Under the pieces are notes generated by a model, which was given only the letters and a program-made list of their open reading frames with translations, did not search any database and had not been told where the DNA came from. Of a DNA stretch of 64,000 nt, positions 55,044 through 63,398 are shown in pieces; within the stretch, counting starts at the first letter, position 1, and the number at the start of each line of letters is the position of its first letter. This stretch comes from a virus. A program made the translations under genes and the position numbers. The DNA lies in the IMG/VR virus record IMGVR_UViG_3300033153_004214, positions 64,001 to 128,000 of that record; one strand, 5' to 3'.

Positions 55044-55859
55044 ATGAACCTCAAGTGCTCGATTTGTATAACCGACCTGATGGCGGACCTGCAGGGCCTG
55101 TGTGACATCACCAAAGGAGACAGGGACCCTGATGCCGCCCGCTGTGAGTACATCATCAAGATGCTGCTCGACTATAGTATCCCCTTTCGCGTGGAGATGT
55201 ACAAGAACTACACCCCAATCAACATCATCGTTGAATTTGGCAAGAACCCTCATCTATTCGTAGTTGGGGGTCACTATGATGTCATTGGGAATACCTCCGG
55301 TGCCAACGACAACGGTATGGGTATTATGGCTCTGATCTCCTTGGCTAGAAATCTCATACAGGCCAACTACGAAGGTGATCTTACCATTGTTTTCTTCGAC
55401 AACGAAGAGAATCTCGCTGGCAAGGGTTGCTATAAGGACATGGGTTCTGTTTGCTACATCAAGAAGGCTACAGAGGAGGAGCGGCATGCCAACAAGACCC
55501 TGATCCTTGATGTCATCGGTGTTGGTGACACGCCCTACATCTCGACCCGGGGGACGCTCTATGAGGACGAGAAGGTCTTCGAGCACCTGACCACGTGGAC
55601 CAAGAGCATTCCGCCTAGCGACAACCTGTGTTTCATGGAGGCTGGGTGGCCGGTGTGGCTGCTCTGTTCGGCATGGGAGCATGAGGTCCGGGGCGGCTAC
55701 CCCGAGACCTACAATCGATTCCACTCGCCGGAGGACACACCGGATCAGGACGGTATGAATCCGAAGATGGTGCTGGATATCGTAGACCGTGTTGCCAATT
55801 TGGTCCGGGCTTGGAATCACGAGTACACGGAGCCGGTCGAGATCAAGCGAATCTCCTAG
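55044..55859 (+). CDS. M28-family zinc aminopeptidase-like protein
   Basis: 271 residues. LFVVGGHYDVIGNTSGANDN holds the metal ligands His and Asp, GDLTIVFFDNEENLAGKGCY the catalytic Glu pair, and NRFHSPEDTPD the last His. The order H-x-D, D, EE, D, H fits M28 co-catalytic zinc peptidases. No signal peptide is seen, so it acts inside the cell. Unusual in phage; it could trim peptides or act on a host peptide signal. Strong AAGGAGACTGTT site and own promoter. Confidence 0.8.
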   Translation: MNLKCSICITDLMADLQGLCDITKGDRDPDAARCEYIIKMLLDYSIPFRVEMYKNYTPINIIVEFGKNPHLFVVGGHYDVIGNTSGANDNGMGIMALISLARNLIQANYEGDLTIVFFDNEENLAGKGCYKDMGSVCYIKKATEEERHANKTLILDVIGVGDTPYISTRGTLYEDEKVFEHLTTWTKSIPPSDNLCFMEAGWPVWLLCSAWEHEVRGGYPETYNRFHSPEDTPDQDGMNPKMVLDIVDRVANLVRAWNHEYTEPVEIKRIS

Positions 55860-55875
55860 TCGGCCCTTTTCTGAC

Positions 55876-55903
55876 TTGATCTTTCTCACGTGGCCCGTAT
55901 ATT
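55876..55903 (+). promoter_or_regulatory. promoter with TTGATC -35
   Basis: TTGATC (55876-55881), 16-base spacer, TATATT (55898-55903) preceded by GCCCG. Start of the sugar-transferase run. Confidence 0.7.
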
Positions 55904-55923
55904 GCTATGGGTGAGGAGGCGTT

Positions 55924-56649
55924 ATGCCACGTGAGAAGTGCGGCGTGATCAGCATGGGGGCGGGCAAGAAGTACAATTCTGAGTTCAATCATATCCAAGA
56001 GCTTCGGATGATGGTCAAGATGCTCCGAAAGGTTCATCCTGACCTGCCCATTATGGTGTGGACCGCCCCTGTCAGGGAGGTGCCCGGGGCTGTCGTTCGT
56101 TCCATATCTAACCTTGTGGGTGCAGGGTGGTGGAAGAAGTACGAGAACGCCAAAGACGTTCCTTGGGGCGGCAAGTTCCGAGTCATCAATGGCTTCAAAC
56201 TCCTAGCTCTCAAGGATGCTCTTAAAGCATTCGAGACAGTCCTCTGGCTGGATGGTGAAGTCAGGGTCATGAAGAAGCTTAATCCGATCCTCGACCCAAA
56301 AGAAGACTTTGATATCGCCATGGCCCGCGACTACGGGAACAAAGGTCTTTGTGACTGGTGGAATGGTGGCGTGATCGTTGTTCGCAACACGCCGGGTGGC
56401 CATGCGGTCCTCGACGACGCATGGAAACGGTGGGTCGCTGAGAAGAGACTATCTGAACAAGCCATGATCAGTCGATCCATCAAGCAACTCCGTAAGGACA
56501 GGGTGATCAAGTTTCGTGAGTTGAACAACCGTATCTGGAATGTGCGACCGGGCCTTGCGTCGAGTATGCCTATACCGGAGAGGAAGCACGCTGCGATCCT
56601 TCATACCCGGGGTCATCCCTTTACGGGAGACGAGAGAATCTGGAGCTAA
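55924..56649 (+). CDS. nucleotide-diphospho-sugar transferase-like glycosyltransferase
   Basis: 241 residues. FETVLWLDGEVRVMKKLNPI is the sugar-nucleotide binding strand with a DxE in place of DxD, FDIAMARDYG and CDWWNGGVIVVRNTPGGHAV the acceptor and product strands seen in GT8/GT77-like enzymes. GTGAGGAGGCGTT precedes ATG 55924. First gene of the transcript that runs to the window end. Confidence 0.75.
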   Translation: MPREKCGVISMGAGKKYNSEFNHIQELRMMVKMLRKVHPDLPIMVWTAPVREVPGAVVRSISNLVGAGWWKKYENAKDVPWGGKFRVINGFKLLALKDALKAFETVLWLDGEVRVMKKLNPILDPKEDFDIAMARDYGNKGLCDWWNGGVIVVRNTPGGHAVLDDAWKRWVAEKRLSEQAMISRSIKQLRKDRVIKFRELNNRIWNVRPGLASSMPIPERKHAAILHTRGHPFTGDERIWS

Positions 56650-56651
56650 CC

Positions 56652-57827
56652 ATGAATCGACTTCAGGAAGCACGACGGCGAATCCTAGAGATGACGGGCC
56701 GAGACCTCTGGGGTGGTATTGACTGGGATTTCATTTCGATGGCACAGCACTTTAATGCTGTGCAGGACCTTGGCACCCGGTTCTCTGGCGTTGATGGTGA
56801 CATGGTTCACTTCGACACACAGTCCGAGAGCACGCCGGGGCACGAATGGCATCAGTGGATTCGGATGACTGAGCTACCGGATGTCATTGAAGACCCGGAC
56901 ATGACCATACAGGACAAGGTCAGGCTGGCGCTACAGGGTGATCTTCAAGTCCACTGCAACTGCTTTACCGGGGATGTGAAGGTTCGTTTGTTGGACGGTC
57001 GAGAGCTATCCTTTGAGGAGATTTGGGAAGAGTTTGGTTCCAAAAAGTCATTACGGGTCTGCTCTTCTGATGAAAATGGTAACTTTGTTCCCAAGAAGGC
57101 CACCTGTATCAAAACGCGAAAGGTCAAGAAGCTCATTCGAGTGACCTTGGACAATGATGAGTCCTTCACCTGCACTCCAGATCACAAGATCAGGATGCGT
57201 GATGGTTCTTACCGGAGGGCAGACGGGTTGAATCTAAAGGATAGTCTGCTATCCTTGTTTAAGGTTGGGGTTATAGACAACCATAAGGTTGTTTCAGTAG
57301 AGCAGCTATCAGTGTCCAAGCCAGTCCAAGTCTATTGTCTCAATGTGGCTGGGACTCATAACTTTGCACTGGTTGCTGGGGTCTACGTGCACAACTGTCC
57401 TGCGTTCAAGTATTGGGGCTACCAGTACATCACTACGCAGCTTGGGGCGGCTGTGACCCCCGAGCATCGACCACCCAACGTAAGAAACCCGCAGCGCAAG
57501 GGAGACGTGTGCAAGCACCTCGCTTTGGTGCTCAGGGTTCTTCCCTTTTGGTGGAACAACATCGCTGGGGAACTTGCCAAGCAAGGGTACGACCGATTCA
57601 CTCAGCCCAAGGTTCAGCAGCAAGGTGAGCAGGAGCGGGCACAAGCTGACCAGATACAGCAGGACGATGACCAGCAGAAGGACTTCAACCAGCAGACTAG
57701 ACAGGCTTTCTTACGGGACCTGTGGGGTAGAACTGGGCGACGAGAACGGGGAGAGGAATCTCTCAAGAGGGGACGGCGTTGCAAAACGTTCGAGGAGCTA
57801 GTGGAAGAACAACTGAACTCTGTATAG
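56652..57827 (+). CDS. SWIM zinc-finger protein interrupted by a mini-intein
   Basis: 391 residues before splicing, 246 after. Removing residues 104-248 joins LQVHCN to CPAFKYWGYQYI, restoring CxCP...KGDVCKHLALVL, the SWIM zinc site (C-x-C-xn-C-x-H). N-terminal 100 residues are helical and include FISMAQHFNAVQDLGTRFSG; after the finger comes a Gln-rich region and the end TFEELVEEQLNSV, another FExLVE copy, linking it to the head-block proteins. The extein depends on splicing to form its zinc site. Confidence 0.85.
   Translation: MNRLQEARRRILEMTGRDLWGGIDWDFISMAQHFNAVQDLGTRFSGVDGDMVHFDTQSESTPGHEWHQWIRMTELPDVIEDPDMTIQDKVRLALQGDLQVHCNCFTGDVKVRLLDGRELSFEEIWEEFGSKKSLRVCSSDENGNFVPKKATCIKTRKVKKLIRVTLDNDESFTCTPDHKIRMRDGSYRRADGLNLKDSLLSLFKVGVIDNHKVVSVEQLSVSKPVQVYCLNVAGTHNFALVAGVYVHNCPAFKYWGYQYITTQLGAAVTPEHRPPNVRNPQRKGDVCKHLALVLRVLPFWWNNIAGELAKQGYDRFTQPKVQQQGEQERAQADQIQQDDDQQKDFNQQTRQAFLRDLWGRTGRRERGEESLKRGRRCKTFEELVEEQLNSV
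56961..57395 (+). other. mini-intein (Hint domain, no homing endonuclease)
   Basis: 145 residues. First residue Cys (CFTGDVKVRLLDGRELS, block A), SFTCTPDHKIRMRDG (block B with Thr and His), then VYCLNVAGTHNFALVAGVYV (block F) and final HN followed by Cys+1 (block G). All residues for standard splicing are present. No LAGLIDADG or HNH insert fits between B and F, so it cannot home by itself. Confidence 0.9.
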
Positions 57828-58663
57828 CAGTTCGTTGTCACAAGTACCCTGACTTCGTACTGGATACAGTCGATTCGATCTTTCACTATGCCGCAACATT
57901 TCCTCACGTCATGCTGGCCATCGACTGCGGTGGTGGTGGAGACATCCAAGCGCAGTCGAAGGTTGCGGCTGTTGTTAAGAAAGCATACCCGCAGGTTTCG
58001 ATCTTCAAGGCACGGCAGCAGTTTGGCTGGGGTGCCGGGATGTATGGTCTCCTCTGCGACACCATCAAGTGGGCGCGGCAGAATCTTCGGTTCAAGCATT
58101 TCCTGACACTCGACTACGACGCGCTCTTCATTGGCGAAGGCCCGGACGCTCGTATGTTGCAGGATGCGGCGATCCCAAATACCGGGTTGATCGCGTCGAA
58201 CAACGGACCCAGTAAGCACTGGTCTGCTACCTTCCGCCGAAAGAAGGTCAAGGTCGAAGCGATCACAGGAGGTAGGACACCGGACCCTGCCCTGTGGAAG
58301 CCCGGCGACAGTGTTCTTGGAAGCATTATGCTTTTGACAGGTCCCTGTCTCACGGCCATGGAGAAGCAGGGACTGTTTGGAGGTGCTTATCGGAACGTCC
58401 GCAAGACAGCCAACATCTCTGATGATGCTTGGCTACGCTTCCTTGTTGGGCTTGCTGGGTTCAAGACGATCAACAACCGGTCCTATGCTTACAACTACTG
58501 GTCTAAGCCAGCCAACTATGAGACTGTGCTGAAGGAGAAGCCTGACTATCTACTTTGGCACCCAACGAAGATGGCTTCCGGGGGCAGGCCGATCAATGAA
58601 GTAGTCGAGCGGGCGTGTCGGAACTGGTTCCGCAAGCGGCGCGGAAAGAAGCCATTGAAATAG
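57779..58663 (+). CDS. glycosyltransferase-like protein
   Basis: 294 residues from TTG 57779 (GAGGGGACGG before it), overlapping the SWIM gene by 49 bases. HVMLAIDCGGGGDIQAQSKV, FGWGAGMYGLLCDTIKWARQ and HFLTLDYDALFIGEG (a DxD-like DYD) suggest a GT-A fold; LFGGAYRNVRKTANISDDAW would be the acceptor side. Sits in the glycosyltransferase run. Confidence 0.65.
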   Translation: MQNVRGASGRTTELCIAVRCHKYPDFVLDTVDSIFHYAATFPHVMLAIDCGGGGDIQAQSKVAAVVKKAYPQVSIFKARQQFGWGAGMYGLLCDTIKWARQNLRFKHFLTLDYDALFIGEGPDARMLQDAAIPNTGLIASNNGPSKHWSATFRRKKVKVEAITGGRTPDPALWKPGDSVLGSIMLLTGPCLTAMEKQGLFGGAYRNVRKTANISDDAWLRFLVGLAGFKTINNRSYAYNYWSKPANYETVLKEKPDYLLWHPTKMASGGRPINEVVERACRNWFRKRRGKKPLK

Positions 58664-58671
58664 GAGGCGTT

Positions 58672-59400
58672 GTGGACATCTTGATGCCAGCATTCAATGC
58701 AGCTAAGACCTTGTCCCGTGCTGTAATATCAGTGGCTAATCAGTCGTCCCCAGACTGGCGTCTTCAAATCCTTGTGGACCCGGCGTCCAAGGACGCAACC
58801 CTGAGCGTGGCGAACCGATTGAAGACACGTATCAACGGTCGAATCTTTGTCAACATAGGGCAGAAGGCAGGTCTTCCTGTCATGTACCGAGAGATCATTG
58901 ATAGGGCTGAACCGAAGGATGATATTTGTGGTTTCCTCGACTCAGATGACATTCTCTACCCCAAGGCTGTTGAGAGGGTACTGAAAGTCTACAAGAAGAA
59001 ACCGGATGCTGGTTGTGTCTGGACCCAGTTCCATTTTTTACCACAACGTGTCCGTGGGTGGTCGTCTCCGTTACCGGAGCGCAGGAGCTTCAAAGCTGCG
59101 TTCATGAACGAGTGGTGGGGTGCCCAGCATTTCAGGACGTTCAGGAAGAGTATCTATGACAAGGCGACCTTTGAGATTCCTTTGAACCTACCATTCGCGG
59201 TTGATCATAGCTTGGCGCTCCGGCTGGCGTCCGCTGATCCCAAGGGATATTTCCTCAATGAAATTCTTTATGGGTACTACATGGGGTTAGGCTCGATCTC
59301 GAAGAAACACAAGGTAGCGCAACGCAGGTGCTACAAGCAGGGTCTTAGGATGTTCAAGGCCCACATGCGCAAGCTACGGGCTGTTAGGGGAAAGCGATGA
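58672..59400 (+). CDS. family 2 glycosyltransferase
   Basis: 242 residues from GTG 58672 behind TAGGAGG. VDILMPAFNAAKTLSRAVIS, LQILVDPASKDATLSVANRL and ICGFLDSDDILYPKAVERVL are the GT2 nucleotide-sugar and DxD (DSDD) motifs. ATGA-type coupling with the next gene. Adds a sugar to a growing glycan or glycosylated target, substrate unknown. Confidence 0.9.
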   Translation: MDILMPAFNAAKTLSRAVISVANQSSPDWRLQILVDPASKDATLSVANRLKTRINGRIFVNIGQKAGLPVMYREIIDRAEPKDDICGFLDSDDILYPKAVERVLKVYKKKPDAGCVWTQFHFLPQRVRGWSSPLPERRSFKAAFMNEWWGAQHFRTFRKSIYDKATFEIPLNLPFAVDHSLALRLASADPKGYFLNEILYGYYMGLGSISKKHKVAQRRCYKQGLRMFKAHMRKLRAVRGKR

Positions 59401-60299
59401 AGATTCTCGTTGTTCAGCCCTACGGGTTTGGTAACTCAGTGCTGGCTACTCCAATGCTGGAAGCTCTGCGCAGCCTGCCGCAGAAGCATGTCATCCACTG
59501 CGCCTATGACGTGAAACGGTGGGCGGCAGGGATCATCCTGAAGGACATCCCGTTTGTGCAGAAGGTATTCGGCATGAATGATCCTCAGACGGTCAAGGAG
59601 AAGTACGATCTTGTCATTGCGGGTAGCTATCAACCGAGTTTTAAGGCCAAGTACAAGGTTCCACGCATCCTTCTGCCGATGCCAAAGCGACCACCGGGTA
59701 CAAACCAGCAGGCGTACCAGACTGTCTTCAAGAAGCATGAGGTAGAGTACCTGCTTGACGCCGCGAGGCATCTTGGCTTCGTTGGAGACACTCCCTATCC
59801 CTTTATCAGCAAGGCTGAGGAAGTGAAGTTTGTTGATGAGAAGAAGCGTGTGGTCTTTGGTATTGGTTATTACAAGGGAGACGCATGGAGCCGAAAGAAG
59901 CATTGGGGTAACGATCAGTTTGCAAAGCTTGCAGACGATATTGCCATACTCGGTGGTGAGGTATACATTATCGGAGGCCCCCGGGACGTGGTCGATGCCA
60001 AGGCAATTGCCAGCATAGCTGATTCCAGTCCTCGGATCATGTGCGGGAAGTTTGGGCTTCACATGACATTTGGGCTGATCAAGTCTTGTGACTGCTTTAT
60101 AGGGAATGACACTGGCTTCGCTCACGCGGCTGCTGCATTGGGTATACCAACGATGGGCATCTTCAAGTATGGGGTTTCAAGTGCGGTGAAGAATGCACCT
60201 ATGGGACCAAAGGCTACTCATGTTGTAGTTCGGAACGTTGACACCGGTTACGCAAAGATTCAGAAATGGCTACAAGAGGTTGTCTTGTTGGGGGCCTAA
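59397..60299 (+). CDS. family 9 glycosyltransferase (heptosyltransferase-like)
   Basis: 300 residues. KILVVQPYGFGNSVLATPML (N-terminal GDxxLxTP-like start), KKHWGNDQFAKLADDIAILG, EVYIIGGPRDVVDAKAIASI and CDCFIGNDTGFAHAAAALGI (the D(S/T)GxxHxAAA motif) identify GT9. In bacteria these transfer ADP-heptose to lipopolysaccharide. Start overlaps the previous stop. Confidence 0.9.
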   Translation: MKILVVQPYGFGNSVLATPMLEALRSLPQKHVIHCAYDVKRWAAGIILKDIPFVQKVFGMNDPQTVKEKYDLVIAGSYQPSFKAKYKVPRILLPMPKRPPGTNQQAYQTVFKKHEVEYLLDAARHLGFVGDTPYPFISKAEEVKFVDEKKRVVFGIGYYKGDAWSRKKHWGNDQFAKLADDIAILGGEVYIIGGPRDVVDAKAIASIADSSPRIMCGKFGLHMTFGLIKSCDCFIGNDTGFAHAAAALGIPTMGIFKYGVSSAVKNAPMGPKATHVVVRNVDTGYAKIQKWLQEVVLLGA

Positions 60300-61111
60300 T
60301 GATCGGTATAGGCATATTGAGCTACAACAGACTTGACGATCTAATGCGTTGTGTTAGATCGATTAAGTTCAGGACCAAGGGTCTTCCCATCGAGATTATG
60401 GTCTTCGACAATTCTGACAAGACCGACATGCCAAGGGAATACATCCAGAAGGCACACCCTGAGGTTATTCTTTTGACAGACCCTAATGAGCGGAATATTG
60501 GTTGTACCCGTAGTCGGAATATCATGTACCAGACCTTCAAAGAACGACACCCAAATTCAGACTGGCTGGTCATTATGGATCAGGATGTGGAAGTCCACCA
60601 TGGCTGGCTTCATATGATGCTCCGAACTGCTTGGAAGTACCCACAGGCTGGTATAGTGGCATGGCCAGTAGCCAATATGCGGCCAAGTTATGTGGACATG
60701 AAGAATGGTTGTATTACTGCAGCAGCGTCCCTGTGTCATCTACATCGCATGCAGGCACTGAATGATGTTGATGGTGTTTGGCGAGGCCCATGGGACCCTC
60801 GGTTCTTCTTTTTCCGGTTTGACTCCTTGATGTGTGATCGGATGAACCTACTGGGTTGGCGAACTCACATTATTCTAGACCTGTATAAACAGGGAGTTCC
60901 GTGGGAGAAGCAGCCCGGTCTGATTACACATCATCACCCCCACCAAGGAGTGAAAAGTAATCCAAACTACTTGAAGATAACGAGGGCCTCGGATAGACTG
61001 TATAGACGGATACAGAGGGAAGAAGGCTGGCGTCCTTTCGATCCTCGGAAGGACCCATATTTGATGGGAGAAAGCAATGGCTCCGGGCCACGACTCGTAC
61101 AGCCCAGATAA
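60299..61111 (+). CDS. family 2 glycosyltransferase
   Basis: 270 residues. IGIGILSYNRLDDLMRCVRS, IEIMVFDNSDK, NIGCTRSRNIMYQTF and WLVIMDQDVEVHHGW (DQD for DxD) are GT2 features; WDPRFFFFRFDSLMCDRM fits the acceptor (ED-like) part. TAATG overlap with the previous gene. Confidence 0.85.
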   Translation: MIGIGILSYNRLDDLMRCVRSIKFRTKGLPIEIMVFDNSDKTDMPREYIQKAHPEVILLTDPNERNIGCTRSRNIMYQTFKERHPNSDWLVIMDQDVEVHHGWLHMMLRTAWKYPQAGIVAWPVANMRPSYVDMKNGCITAAASLCHLHRMQALNDVDGVWRGPWDPRFFFFRFDSLMCDRMNLLGWRTHIILDLYKQGVPWEKQPGLITHHHPHQGVKSNPNYLKITRASDRLYRRIQREEGWRPFDPRKDPYLMGESNGSGPRLVQPR

Positions 61112-61739
61112 ATCCGTCGCGGACCACACTATGTACTGGCAGAAGCGTGCCGAAGAACAAGGCAAGCGTTGTGTGGTTCATTGCTCCCACAGTCAAGAGG
61201 ATGCTGATAGGGAGGAGCATATCTTATCCAACCACTTTGGCCTTGCGTTGCGCGGGCTGAAGATAGGCGGCTTCCCTCCTGATGCGCAGGTGCTGGACTT
61301 TGGGTGCGGGTGGGGTCGCTGGACACGTTTTATTGCTGACGTGATTGACGCTCATGTAACCGGTGTTGACATCGCACCGGCTCACATTGAAAAGGCTAAT
61401 CCCTCGATGAGCACATCCTTCGTTTTGCGGGAAGACCCGCTCTCACCGCTGCCCTTCAAAGATCATAGCCTTGATCTGATCTTCACTTGCACTGTCCTTC
61501 AGCATCAGGTCCGGTCTGACATCTTGGACTATACCTTGGACGAGTTCGACCGTGTTCTCAAGAAGACAGGCTCTCTTATGATGTTTGAGGCGACGGCTAA
61601 CATCCCGCCCAAGAAGCATATCCATTTTCGTACCCTTGAGGATTACCAGAAGCTCATCCCATGGGCATTTCTTAGGTCCGGGTGGAAGCATGTTATCCGG
61701 GGTGAAGAGCATAGCATCATATTGGGAGGACGAAAATGA
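61077..61739 (+). CDS. SAM-dependent methyltransferase
   Basis: 220 residues. AQVLDFGCGWGRWTRFIADV (motif I, SAM site), VTGVDIAPAHIEKANP (motif II), LDLIFTCTVLQHQVRSD (motif IV) and LKKTGSLMMFEATANIPPKK match class I small-molecule methyltransferases (Methyltransf_11 type). Within a glycosyltransferase run it may O-methylate a sugar. Overlaps the previous gene by 35 bases. Confidence 0.88.
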   Translation: MAPGHDSYSPDKSVADHTMYWQKRAEEQGKRCVVHCSHSQEDADREEHILSNHFGLALRGLKIGGFPPDAQVLDFGCGWGRWTRFIADVIDAHVTGVDIAPAHIEKANPSMSTSFVLREDPLSPLPFKDHSLDLIFTCTVLQHQVRSDILDYTLDEFDRVLKKTGSLMMFEATANIPPKKHIHFRTLEDYQKLIPWAFLRSGWKHVIRGEEHSIILGGRK

Positions 61740-62521
61740 CAGGCAAGCTGCCCTTCAGAGATGCGCTTCCAAGGAAGCCGAAGATCACGATCCACACCAG
61801 TTGCAAAGGCCGGGCGAAATATGTCAAAGTGACGTTGCCTTCTTCGCTGGCGGCTGCGAAGGCGGATGGCAATTGTGAAGTCCTCCTCATAAGCTACTCT
61901 TCGCCTGACGGACTGGGTGATATGGTCAAGAAAATGTGGATGAAGGAGATCAAATCAGGTCTCCTGACTTACTATTACATCGGTAGCCAGAAGTACTTTG
62001 CCTTTTCTCATTCGCGGAACCTTGGTGTCCGTTTGGCAACCGGTGACATTGTTATCAATGTTGACGCAGACATTGCGATAGGTCCCAACTATCTTCGAGA
62101 GATTCGCCGTCTCTACAGAGAGAATGTTTTGCAGGCGGTTCATCTCCGTGGTATGGCCGGATGGATGGCTATGGTCAAACAACATGTGGAACAACTTGGC
62201 GGCTACGACGAGCGCATGGACGATGGCTACGGCAGGGAAGACACTGATCTTTTGCGCCGGGCCGAGGCTGCTGGCCTCACGGTGACTATGCTGGAGCCGC
62301 CCCGGGGTTGGCGGAGACTCAACCACCATCCTGACATCAAGGATAAGTACGCTAAGTCGAAGCACGAGCGTGGGGCCACATGGCGGCACACCGAGAAGGA
62401 GCATGATCGAATGTCGCATGACGCTCTTCGGCGTGGCATACTTGTGGCCAATCAGGAGAAGACATGGGGTTTCGCATCCGCCATGTTCAAGAACTTTGAC
62501 GAGGTGGTCAATGTCGGTTAA
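61736..62521 (+). CDS. family 2-like glycosyltransferase with galactosyltransferase-type C-terminus
   Basis: 261 residues. ITIHTSCKGRAKYVKVTLPS, HSRNLGVRLATGDIVINVDA then DIAIGPNYLREI (DAD), and LGGYDERMDDGYGREDTDLL (the GxDE...GxEDxD acceptor motif of Glyco_transf_7C). ATGA-coupled. Probably transfers a hexose or hexosamine. Confidence 0.87.
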   Translation: MTGKLPFRDALPRKPKITIHTSCKGRAKYVKVTLPSSLAAAKADGNCEVLLISYSSPDGLGDMVKKMWMKEIKSGLLTYYYIGSQKYFAFSHSRNLGVRLATGDIVINVDADIAIGPNYLREIRRLYRENVLQAVHLRGMAGWMAMVKQHVEQLGGYDERMDDGYGREDTDLLRRAEAAGLTVTMLEPPRGWRRLNHHPDIKDKYAKSKHERGATWRHTEKEHDRMSHDALRRGILVANQEKTWGFASAMFKNFDEVVNVG

Positions 62522-63398
62522 GTATAACGCTACTCGCGCCGGGTACAACAATAACTGGGGTGATTGCATTGCGCCCCAACTCTTTGAGTGGCTGTCCGGG
62601 GAGAAGCCTAAGGTCCTTCCCAGTCTCCATGGGTTACCCGGTATCAAGGATCGTGTGCTTCTCATGGTCGGTAGTGTGATGAAGATGGCCGATGCCAAGT
62701 CAGGTGTTTGGGGCATAGGATACATCAATAGTAAGTACACGTTCCGAGAGCGAGGGTTCCCTGTCTACGCGGTGCGCGGACCCCTGACTCGTAATCGACT
62801 TGTGCAGCAGGGTGTCAAGTGTCCTGAGGTCTACGGGGATCCGGCTCTTCTCTTCCCCAAGTTCTACAAGCCGGATGTCCCAGTAAAGTTCGACCTTGGT
62901 GTGATCCCTCACTACATCGACAAGGGCCGACCATGGCTCCAGCCATGCAGGAAGGAGCCGGGTGTCCGGGTCATCAATATCCAGCAAGGGGTCTTCTCCT
63001 TCGTTCAGGAGGTCCTGTCGTGCGCGAGGATCGCGTCAAGCTCTCTTCATGGTCTCATTGTTGCGGACGCCTACGGAATCCCGTCACGATGGCTTAGATT
63101 GTCTGACGACGTGGCTGGCAAGGGGTTCAAGTTCCGTGACTACTATGGTTCCATTGGGTCAAAGGTTCTGCACCCTATGGATGTCCCGGGTAGTCGCCCC
63201 ATTCGAGAAGTCATAAGTGAGTGTGCGCTCAACCCTGTTGACCCAACGGTAATTGAGAAGCTACTGGCAGCATGTCCGATCAGAAAGGAAGACCTAGATG
63301 AAGCTTGTACTGATCAGCCCACCCCAACCGTACCTTCTGGCACACCACACACAGGTGCCTCTGGGTCTTCTTTATCTGAGTGCAGTCCTGAAGCGTGA
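62511..63398 (+). CDS. polysaccharide pyruvyltransferase family protein
   Basis: 295 residues from ATG 62511. NNNWGDCIAPQLFEWLSGEK, MVGSVMKMADAKSGVWGIGY, VYAVRGPLTRNRLVQQGVKC, YGDPALLFPKFY and IASSSLHGLIVADAYGIPSR are the PS_pyruv_trans signature blocks (xNxGD, RGxxS-like, GDP, SxRxH-like, ADAYGxP). Known members add pyruvate ketals to exopolysaccharide. The last 33 codons overlap the next gene and are probably not native. Confidence 0.85.
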   Translation: MSVKYNATRAGYNNNWGDCIAPQLFEWLSGEKPKVLPSLHGLPGIKDRVLLMVGSVMKMADAKSGVWGIGYINSKYTFRERGFPVYAVRGPLTRNRLVQQGVKCPEVYGDPALLFPKFYKPDVPVKFDLGVIPHYIDKGRPWLQPCRKEPGVRVINIQQGVFSFVQEVLSCARIASSSLHGLIVADAYGIPSRWLRLSDDVAGKGFKFRDYYGSIGSKVLHPMDVPGSRPIREVISECALNPVDPTVIEKLLAACPIRKEDLDEACTDQPTPTVPSGTPHTGASGSSLSECSPEA

